From: Actinomycetota bacterium
GTDB taxonomy: Bacteria; Actinomycetota; Acidimicrobiia; Spongiisociales; UBA11373
NCBI GenBank assembly: GCA_003486285.1
Contig: DNGH01000250.1
Span: 1-7,434, forward strand
DNA: 7,434 bases
Direction: 5' to 3'
Shown: in pieces, positions 1 to 7,434 of the stretch
Numbering within the stretch: position 1 is the stretch's first letter
Layout of the letters: every line of letters starts with the position of its first letter
Translations under genes and position numbers: made by a program
Notes under the pieces: generated by a model
What the model was told of the DNA's origin: nothing
The model's database searches: none
What the model saw: only the letters and a program-made list of their open reading frames with translations

Positions 1-69
1 AGGCTTGCGCGCTGCAGTCTTCCTCTTGGCCGCAGGCTTCTTCTTTGCGGCCGGCTTGCGAGTCGTCAT
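1..69 (-). CDS. Lys/Ala-rich histone-like basic protein, N-terminal fragment
   Basis: Only the first 23 codons are in the window; the gene continues past base 1. The visible peptide begins MTTRKPAAKKKPAAKRK and is made almost entirely of Lys, Arg, Ala, Pro and Thr. Such a tail is typical of bacterial histone-H1-like or nucleoid-associated proteins, where it binds DNA non-specifically through charge. The ATG at 69 is supported by a GGGAGGA Shine-Dalgarno sequence nine bases upstream. The gene is in the same orientation as nrdJ but separated from it by about 294 bases that include a strong hairpin, so it probably has its own promoter. Which family it belongs to cannot be decided, because a Lys/Ala-rich tail can also precede other domains. 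The coding start is fairly sure; the functional label is an inference. Confidence 0.6.
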   Translation of the reverse strand, partial: MTTRKPAAKKKPAAKRKTAARKP

Positions 70-78
70 TGTCGTGTG

Positions 79-85
79 TCCTCCC
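79..85 (-). promoter_or_regulatory. Ribosome-binding site of the histone-like gene
   Basis: GGGAGGA on the minus strand, nine bases before the ATG at 69. The same heptamer precedes the chosen nrdJ start, which strengthens both start calls. Confidence 0.7.
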
Positions 86-136
86 GTGTAGCGGGGTCGT
101 ACTCAGTCATGTTGCCACGATTCGTTGCGCGAACCG

Positions 137-142
137 TGTCAA
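137..142 (-). promoter_or_regulatory. Candidate -35 hexamer for the histone-like gene
   Basis: The minus strand reads a perfect TTGACA here, about 70 bases before the ATG at 69. No convincing -10 hexamer lies 16 to 18 bases downstream; the best nearby hexamers are GTGGCA and, at a 24-base spacing, CAACAT. It is therefore a weak candidate resting on the -35 alone. Confidence 0.25.
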
Positions 143-172
143 TCACTCGTTCATCCTCTCATGAATCGTCGC

Positions 173-322
173 GCGACGCGAGCGATTTCTTCGCGGCGCG
201 CGCGCGACGCGAATTTCCGGTGTGACGCGACGCGTGCTATGCGCGACGCGCGTGTCGATTACGACGCGATGGTGATGTCATCGACCTTCAGATAGTCGTG
301 AGCGACGCGCCAGGCGCGTCGC
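173..322. repeat. Cluster of GCGACGCG octamers between nrdJ and the histone-like gene
   Basis: Exact GCGACGCG occurs at 173-180, 204-211, 227-234, 243-250 and 302-309. An inverted copy (CGCGTCGC) is at 315-322, and a 7-of-8 match is at 261-268. The start-to-start spacing varies (31, 23, 16, 18 and 41 bases), so this is not a tandem array but a cluster of short sites. The last direct copy and the inverted copy form the heart of the hairpin at 295-329. An 11-base alternating GC run (196-206) sits among them. No open reading frame of note occupies this stretch. A protein-binding cluster or a family of short dispersed repeats would both fit; nothing here decides between them. Confidence 0.6.
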
Positions 323-329
323 TCACGAC
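295..329 (-). terminator. Perfect 17-bp-arm hairpin downstream of nrdJ
   Basis: GTCGTGAGCGACGCGCC (295-311), one central base, then the exact reverse complement (313-329). In the nrdJ transcript the stem begins 34 bases past the TAG stop codon. There is no U-tract after it, so it would be a U-less terminator or an mRNA 3'-end stabiliser, both plausible in a high-GC organism. Because the arms contain the octamer of the surrounding cluster, it could instead be a dyad binding site. The hairpin is directly visible; terminator function is inferred from position. Confidence 0.6.
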
Positions 330-363
330 ATTCATCGAGTTGTCGACGAGTGTGAGGTGCTGA

Positions 364-3783
<3,420 letters not shown>

Positions 3784-3787
3784 GGCG

Positions 3788-3794
3788 TCCTCCC
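3788..3794 (-). promoter_or_regulatory. Ribosome-binding site deciding the nrdJ start
   Basis: GGGAGGA on the minus strand, four bases before the ATG at 3783. The upstream in-frame GTG at 3861 has no comparable sequence, so this site decides the start and leaves a leader of roughly 120 bases from the predicted promoter. Confidence 0.75.
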
Positions 3795-3847
3795 GTTCGC
3801 TCCCTGCGCCCTGCCTGTTGGAGGACAACTCGCTGATCTCGGTTGAG

Positions 3848-3856
3848 TTGTCCACA
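3848..3856 (+). promoter_or_regulatory. DnaA box (TTGTCCACA) in the nrdJ leader
   Basis: TTGTCCACA is an exact match to the DnaA-box form preferred in high-GC actinobacteria such as Streptomyces; the E. coli form is TTATCCACA. It lies between the predicted transcription start and the nrdJ ATG, immediately beside an NrdR-like box. DnaA is known to regulate nrdAB in E. coli through boxes in its control region, so a role at nrdJ is plausible. It is a single site, and DnaA binding here is inferred. Confidence 0.5.
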
Positions 3857-3857
3857 A

Positions 3858-3873
3858 CCACAAGATGTAGTGG
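3858..3873. promoter_or_regulatory. NrdR box 1 upstream of nrdJ
   Basis: CCACAAGATGTAGTGG matches the NrdR-box consensus acaCwAtATaTwGtgt at 12 of 16 positions, including all six strongly conserved ones (C4, A6, A8, T9, T11, G13). NrdR is the dATP/ATP-sensing repressor of ribonucleotide reductase genes. The site lies downstream of the predicted transcription start, where a bound repressor could block transcription. Confidence 0.65.
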
Positions 3874-3888
3874 TGTATCGAGGAAGCA

Positions 3889-3904
3889 CCACTAGTTCTT
3901 GCGG
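3889..3904. promoter_or_regulatory. NrdR box 2 upstream of nrdJ
   Basis: CCACTAGTTCTTGCGG matches the same consensus at 10 of 16 positions and five of the six strongly conserved ones. It starts exactly 31 bp from box 1, leaving a 15-bp gap. NrdR sites typically occur as pairs three helical turns apart, so the spacing supports both sites more than either sequence alone. It sits at the predicted transcription start. Confidence 0.6.
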
Positions 3905-3913
3905 TAACACACG

Positions 3914-3943
3914 AGTGTAATTACAAGGGTGTGCCATCGTCAA
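3914..3943 (-). promoter_or_regulatory. Candidate nrdJ promoter
   Basis: On the minus strand a TTGACG -35 (3938-3943) is followed after 18 bases by a TACACT -10 (3914-3919), predicting a start near 3906. The -35 matches consensus at five of six positions and the -10 at four of six. The two NrdR-like boxes then begin at the start point and about 30 bases downstream, a sensible layout for repression. Confidence 0.5.
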
Positions 3944-3951
3944 GCAGTCTC

Positions 3952-3977
3952 CTCCGGAGCGTCGCCGACGCCTCCGG
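3952..3977. repeat. Imperfect inverted repeat upstream of the nrdJ promoter
   Basis: CCGGAGCGTCG (3954-3964) pairs with CGACGCCTCCGG (3966-3977) apart from one bulged C. It lies just upstream of the candidate -35 and could end leftover transcription from the amidase operon before nrdJ starts. There is no U-tract, and no function can be shown. Confidence 0.35.
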
Positions 3978-4078
3978 AAGGCGGGGAAGAAGGCCGATGA
4001 GAGCCTGCGGAATGGGTTGTAGTGCGGCCCGCGTGGCGAGGTCAAGCCTGCGGACTCAGATGATTTCGCGAGGAGGAA

Positions 4079-4107
4079 GGTGTCAGGTGTCAGGTATCAG
4101 GTGTCAG
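4079..4107 (+). repeat. Heptad repeat block A (GGTGTCA x4)
   Basis: Four tandem 7-base units plus one base: GGTGTCA, GGTGTCA, GGTATCA, GGTGTCA, G. It forms the left arm of an inverted pair with the block at 4205-4233 and matches its reverse complement at 26 of 29 positions. Confidence 0.85.
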
Positions 4108-4204
4108 CAAGACCGGACCGAATCGCTTGGAGATCGGGCGCCCCCATCATCGCTGCGATCGTCCCAGGGTTCGAGCGAACAGCTTCAGGGTGGCGCAGTC
4201 GGGT

Positions 4205-4233
4205 CTGATACCTGACACCTGACGCCTGACACC
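4205..4233 (-). repeat. Heptad repeat block B, inverted partner of block A
   Basis: Read on the minus strand: GGTGTCA, GGCGTCA, GGTGTCA, GGTATCA, G. It begins only five bases past the amidase stop codon (4239-4241) in the direction of transcription. The variant unit GGTATCA is third in block A and fourth in block B, so the copies are related but out of step by one unit. Together the blocks flank 97 bases and could fold into a long stem that terminates the envelope operon, or they could be the ends of a small repeat element. Confidence 0.85.
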
Positions 4234-4238
4234 TGTTT

Positions 4239-5795
4239 TCAAAGCTCCGGCGGCGTCCACTCCGGTGCCACCTGCTCATATCCGGCGGCGATCGCGATCA
4301 AGGTCTCCTCGGCGTACTGACGCCCCATCAGCTCGAGGCCGACCGGCAGACCGTTCGGGGTGAACCCGGCCGGCACCACGAGTGCGGGAAGGCCGCCCAC
4401 CGAAGCCGTTCCGCAGTTGTTGCCTCGCTGGTTGGATCCGATCGTGGCGGGCGCATACGTGCTCGCCGGGTAGGCCAGCGCATCGAGGTCGTTGTCGTCC
4501 ATCCAGTCGGTGACGGCGTCCCGAACAATCGGACGGCGATCGAGCGCGGCGCGATATTCGGCCGAGTCGAGGGTGGCGGCGAGGGCCCGCTGCAGCTGTG
4601 CGGTGATGATGGGGTGGTACTTCCCCGAGGCAACGATCTCGGCGAGCGACTCCACTGGCGCATCCGGCTGGCCGGCCAGGTACTCGTCCAAGGCGAACCG
4701 GAATTCCCGGAGGAACACGCCGGTGGCGTTGCCGCGCAAACCGACGATGTTCGGGATCGGGGCCGAGACGACCTCCGCGCCGTTGGCCGCCATGAGCTCC
4801 AGGGCACCCTGTACCCGGGCGGTGACGGCCGGATCTGACGGCTCGAAGAGAGCGTCGATCACACCGATGCGGACCCCCTGCAGCGACCCGCCCTCGGCGG
4901 CGGCGGTGTATCTGGATCCGGTGGCCGCGGTGGCATCCATCAGGATCGCCAGATCGATCACGTGGCGCGCCATCGGGCCGACGGTGTCCTCGGTGTACGA
5001 CAGCGGTATGACCCCGTCGGTCGGAGTCAGCCCGATGGTGGGACGCAGCCCGTAGAGGTGGTTGAAGGCCGCCGGCAGCCGGACCGACCCGCAGGTGTCG
5101 GTTCCCAGGCCGGCGGCGGCGAACTCGGCCGCCAGGGCGGCCCCGGTGCCGCCGCTGGAGCCACCGGGATAGCGCGCGGTGTCGTAGGGGTTGCGGGTCT
5201 GTCCGCCGAGGGAAGACACCGTGAGGATGTCGCGGGCGAACTCGTGGAGGTTGGTCTTGGCGATGACGATCGCCCCGGCGGCACGCAGCCGGGCCACCTG
5301 GGTGGCGTCGGCGGTGGGGATGAATCCGTCGAGTGACAACGACCCGGCCGTGGTGGGCATGTCGGCGGTGCCGATGTTGTCCTTCAGGACCACGGGAATG
5401 CCATGCAGCGGGCCGCGGACGGCACCGGCGGCTCGTTCCCGGTCCAGCGCGGCTGCCTCGAGGATGGCCCGCGGATTGACGTAGATGATGGCGTCGAGCC
5501 CGTCATCGAACTCCTGGATGCGCAGCAGATAGAACCGGGTCAGGGTGACCGCAGTGAGCCGGCCCTCGGTCATCGCCGCCTGCATCGCGGGGATGGTGGC
5601 CCCGGCCGGGTCGAAGGGGACCGGCGGCACCGTGGTCGTGGTGCTGGTGGTCGTCGTCGGGGGCGGGAGTGTCGTGGTCGTCGTGGCCGCGACCGTGGTC
5701 GTGGTGGCGGGCGCGGTGGTGCCCGGAACCGCGTCGGTACCGGAGCACGCCGCAGCCAGCAGGAACGAGATGATCAGGGCGCGGCGACGGGTCAC
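4239..5795 (-). CDS. Exported amidase-signature family hydrolase
   Basis: A 518-aa enzyme of the amidase-signature family, which hydrolyses amide bonds using a Ser-cisSer-Lys triad. The triad is visible at K138 (GIPVVLKDN), S213 (GGSSGG) and S237 (DTCGSVRLPA); the 75- and 24-residue spacings equal those of fatty acid amide hydrolase (K142/S217/S241). Residues 1-17 form a signal peptide (RRR, then a hydrophobic stretch ending AAAC), and residues 26-57 are a Thr/Pro-rich linker that holds the catalytic domain away from the membrane or wall. Cysteine 17 could be lipidated, but Ala rather than Leu at -3 makes the lipobox imperfect. The GTG at 5795 is chosen because it begins the signal peptide; no ribosome-binding site is evident, so translation may be coupled to the lipoprotein gene ending 40 bases upstream. 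Peptide amidases are the closest functional analogy; the substrate is unknown. Confidence 0.88.
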   Translation of the reverse strand: MTRRRALIISFLLAAACSGTDAVPGTTAPATTTTVAATTTTTLPPPTTTTSTTTTVPPVPFDPAGATIPAMQAAMTEGRLTAVTLTRFYLLRIQEFDDGLDAIIYVNPRAILEAAALDRERAAGAVRGPLHGIPVVLKDNIGTADMPTTAGSLSLDGFIPTADATQVARLRAAGAIVIAKTNLHEFARDILTVSSLGGQTRNPYDTARYPGGSSGGTGAALAAEFAAAGLGTDTCGSVRLPAAFNHLYGLRPTIGLTPTDGVIPLSYTEDTVGPMARHVIDLAILMDATAATGSRYTAAAEGGSLQGVRIGVIDALFEPSDPAVTARVQGALELMAANGAEVVSAPIPNIVGLRGNATGVFLREFRFALDEYLAGQPDAPVESLAEIVASGKYHPIITAQLQRALAATLDSAEYRAALDRRPIVRDAVTDWMDDNDLDALAYPASTYAPATIGSNQRGNNCGTASVGGLPALVVPAGFTPNGLPVGLELMGRQYAEETLIAIAAGYEQVAPEWTPPEL

Positions 5796-5835
5796 GCCGA
5801 CGAGGATACGGATCGGTGGGCGCCGACCCCGGATC

Positions 5836-6126
5836 TCAGCTGCCGACGTCGACCTCGCTGAGGCAGGCCAGGGTGATGTCCACGAACTCGTCGGGAGGCT
5901 CCTCGGATGCCTCGATGGCAAAGGCGATGAACTCCTCCTGGGTGAATCGTTTCTCCAGCTCGGTGAGCGTGCACTCGCAGAATGCTTCGTTCTGCGAACC
6001 GGTGCAGCCCTCGAGGTAGGCGTTGCGGATCTCTTCCGAGTACCGATCCCCGGTACCGTCATCGTCCCCGCAGGCGCCCAGGGCGAGCACGGCCACCAGA
6101 GTCACCACGAATGTGCGCAGTCTCAT
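5836..6126 (-). CDS. Small four-cysteine lipoprotein
   Basis: A 96-aa protein with a clear lipoprotein signal: MRLR, a hydrophobic core, and the lipobox LGAC with lipidated C19 followed by an Asp-rich stretch. The mature part has four cysteines (C41, C50, C52, C88), probably two disulfides outside the membrane. The CEC motif and the following 'TELEKRFTQEEF' stretch resemble small exported proteins of unknown function. The ATG at 6126 is chosen over one at 6150 because it has a strong ribosome-binding site and starts the signal peptide directly. The gene lies between two exported hydrolases in an apparent operon, 28 bases after one and 40 before the other. I do not recognise a named family and assign no function. 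Confidence 0.82.
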   Translation of the reverse strand: MRLRTFVVTLVAVLALGACGDDDGTGDRYSEEIRNAYLEGCTGSQNEAFCECTLTELEKRFTQEEFIAFAIEASEEPPDEFVDITLACLSEVDVGS

Positions 6127-6130
6127 CGAT

Positions 6131-6138
6131 CCCTCCTC
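6131..6138 (-). promoter_or_regulatory. Ribosome-binding site of the small lipoprotein
   Basis: GAGGAGGG on the minus strand, four bases before the ATG at 6126. It decides between this start and an in-frame ATG eight codons upstream at 6150, which has no such sequence. Confidence 0.75.
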
Positions 6139-6154
6139 GGCAACGCCCATGAGG

Positions 6155-7434
6155 CTAGATCGTTCTGTCCCAACCGAGTGTCTTCAGGATGGCGATCGCC
6201 AGGACCTCGTACCCGATGGCCAACGGGTGGATGTCGGGAGGATCGTCGATCATGTGGGTAGTGGCCGCGGTGGTCCCCTGCATCGGGGTGTATCCGTCGG
6301 CGATAAGGATGTCGTGCTGCCGGGCGAGCCCGGCTGCGATGTCGTTGAAGGCATCGACCGTGGCGTCGCTCTGCGCCTCGAAGGCGATCGTCGCGCCGAA
6401 CCCGAGGCTGAACGGGTTGTAGGCGGTGAGAAAGACGATGGTGGCGTCCGGAGCGGAGGCGCGCAGCCGCGTGAAGATCTCCCTCAGATTGGTCTCGTAG
6501 GCGGTGAAGGCGCTGGTGATGCGTTCGACGCAGCGCGGGGCATCGAGCGACTCTGCACAGTCGGTGGAGCCGAGATGCCCGAGGAGGTCGTTGGCGCCGA
6601 TGTCGATGGTCACGTAGGTGACCGGGGTCGCTGCGATGAAGTCGAGGGCCGCCTCGAGCTGGCCCGAGCGAATCATCGTCCCGGAGGTCTCACCCGGGAC
6701 CCCGAAATTTCGCAGGCCGTAGGAAGCCTCGTCCATCAACTCGAGATGGCGATGCACGCGGGACACGTAGCCCTGACGGGCCGAGGTGACGCCGACATTC
6801 GCTGCCAGCGAATCGCCGAGGGCGACGTAGTACACGGAGCCCGATGTGGTCATGCCATCGACGATGCCCCAGCCGAGGATCTCGGGCGGGGGCGCCACCA
6901 CTGTGGCTGCCGCGGTGGCCTGGGCCTCGAGGGCGTCGAGCAGGGAGGCCGAGGTGAGCACGTCGCCGCCGCCCTGGGTGCCCGTGATGAGAAGGCGGTC
7001 GCCTCCGATGACGATCGACTGCACCTCCGCCCGATTCCTGGCCAGCACCGTGTTGAGGTCGGCAAGCGACTCCACCAGATCCTCGATCGCCCCGGCGGCG
7101 AGGCCAGAAATCGACAGGGACCCGACGTCGAGGTCGATCAACTCCACCTGCACCGCGCCGGCGGCGAGCCGCGCGGTCACCGCCCAATCCATCTCGAGAT
7201 CGCCGTTCTTGAACTCGCCGTGAAACTGGAGGATGCCCTGAGGATCGGCATCCACGATGTCGACTGCGACGCGCGCCAACGGCGACTCCGCGGTGGAGAG
7301 CCCGTTCTGGATGACCGCCTCGATCTCGCCTTCGGTGAGTTCGATGCGAAACGCCCCCTCGTTCTCGACCGCGGCGATCTTCGACTCCGCTTCCTCCAGG
7401 GTGACCGGGTTGGCAGGATCGGCGGGACCGGCGA
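6155..7434 (-). CDS. SGNH/GDSL-type hydrolase with an N-terminal beta-rich domain, 5'-truncated by the window
   Basis: The frame is open to the window edge, so the true start and any signal peptide are missing; 425 residues are visible (numbered from base 7432). The C-terminal half is an SGNH esterase or lipase domain: ALGDSLA with nucleophile S208, NFGVPGE with oxyanion G244, GAND with N281, and PDIHP with H402. C292 and C301 could form a disulfide, as expected for an exported enzyme. The N-terminal part (about residues 10-155) alternates short beta-like stretches and ends in IVIGGDRLLITG. This resembles lipid-binding LmeA/DUF2993-type domains, a tentative match made by eye. A linker of Ala, Val and Pro joins the two. 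It is the first gene of the visible exported-protein operon. Likely substrates are acyl esters of lipids or cell-wall polysaccharides; none can be named. Confidence 0.85.
   Translation of the reverse strand, partial: AGPADPANPVTLEEAESKIAAVENEGAFRIELTEGEIEAVIQNGLSTAESPLARVAVDIVDADPQGILQFHGEFKNGDLEMDWAVTARLAAGAVQVELIDLDVGSLSISGLAAGAIEDLVESLADLNTVLARNRAEVQSIVIGGDRLLITGTQGGGDVLTSASLLDALEAQATAAATVVAPPPEILGWGIVDGMTTSGSVYYVALGDSLAANVGVTSARQGYVSRVHRHLELMDEASYGLRNFGVPGETSGTMIRSGQLEAALDFIAATPVTYVTIDIGANDLLGHLGSTDCAESLDAPRCVERITSAFTAYETNLREIFTRLRASAPDATIVFLTAYNPFSLGFGATIAFEAQSDATVDAFNDIAAGLARQHDILIADGYTPMQGTTAATTHMIDDPPDIHPLAIGYEVLAIAILKTLGWDRTI

Larger units (their letters stand above)
3961..4238. other. 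Non-coding interval between the amidase gene and the nrdJ promoter
   Basis: I see no credible gene here. Bases 3978-4078 are featureless purine-rich sequence, and the remainder is the heptad inverted element described separately. Short open frames on both strands exist only because a 7-base repeat rarely produces stop codons; their translations contain the repetitive CQVSG and CQASG signature of translated repeats. Confidence 0.6.

Noticed and set aside
3784..3906. Cobalamin riboswitch in the nrdJ leader
   Set aside because: The leader is only about 120 bases and no B12-box-like sequence is visible; cobalamin riboswitches are usually longer.
3907..3918. ACAC-ACGA-GTGT dyad over the -10 as a third operator
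   Set aside because: The arms are only 4 bp, it does not fit the NrdR consensus core, and it is out of phase with the 31-bp spacing.
4152..4180. tRNA T-arm-like GGTTCGAG between the heptad blocks
   Set aside because: The flanking five-base stems do not pair in the required way, and no acceptor or anticodon stem can be built around it.
3931..4215. 94-codon plus-strand open frame over the heptad repeats, with a 60-codon counterpart on the minus strand
   Set aside because: The plus-strand frame starts inside the candidate nrdJ promoter, and both are low complexity and contain translated 7-base repeats.

Overview
The window is high-GC bacterial DNA. Every recognisable gene lies on the minus strand, so transcription runs from high to low coordinates. 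A long B12-dependent ribonucleotide reductase with a Cys-rich tail, a Lys/Ala-rich histone-like protein, secreted proteins with Thr/Pro-rich linkers and GGGAGGA ribosome-binding sites together suggest an actinobacterium, perhaps an Acidimicrobiia-like lineage. That placement is inferred from style; there is no marker-gene proof.

Layout in order of transcription. (1) 7434-6155: an SGNH/GDSL hydrolase, cut by the window edge, with an extra N-terminal beta-rich domain. (2) 6126-5836: a small four-cysteine lipoprotein. (3) 5795-4239: an exported amidase-signature hydrolase with a Thr-rich linker. These three are spaced 28 and 40 bases apart and look like one operon for proteins acting outside the membrane. 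(4) 4238-3784: intergenic region. It holds a pair of inverted blocks made of a 7-base unit (GGTGTCA), then the nrdJ control region: a candidate promoter, two NrdR-box-like sites 31 bp apart, and an exact actinobacterial-type DnaA box. (5) 3783-364: nrdJ, adenosylcobalamin-dependent class II ribonucleotide reductase. (6) 363-70: intergenic region with a perfect 17-bp-arm hairpin just past nrdJ and a cluster of GCGACGCG octamers. (7) 69-1: the first 23 codons of a Lys/Ala-rich basic protein that leaves the window.

Two themes emerge. One is deoxynucleotide supply, with a leader that appears to carry both NrdR and DnaA sites, so dNTP synthesis may respond to nucleotide status and to replication initiation; a nucleoid-associated-like gene follows. 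The other is an envelope or secreted hydrolase operon. The protein families are known ones. The most unusual material is in the non-coding DNA: the nrdJ control region, the heptad inverted element and the GCGACGCG cluster.
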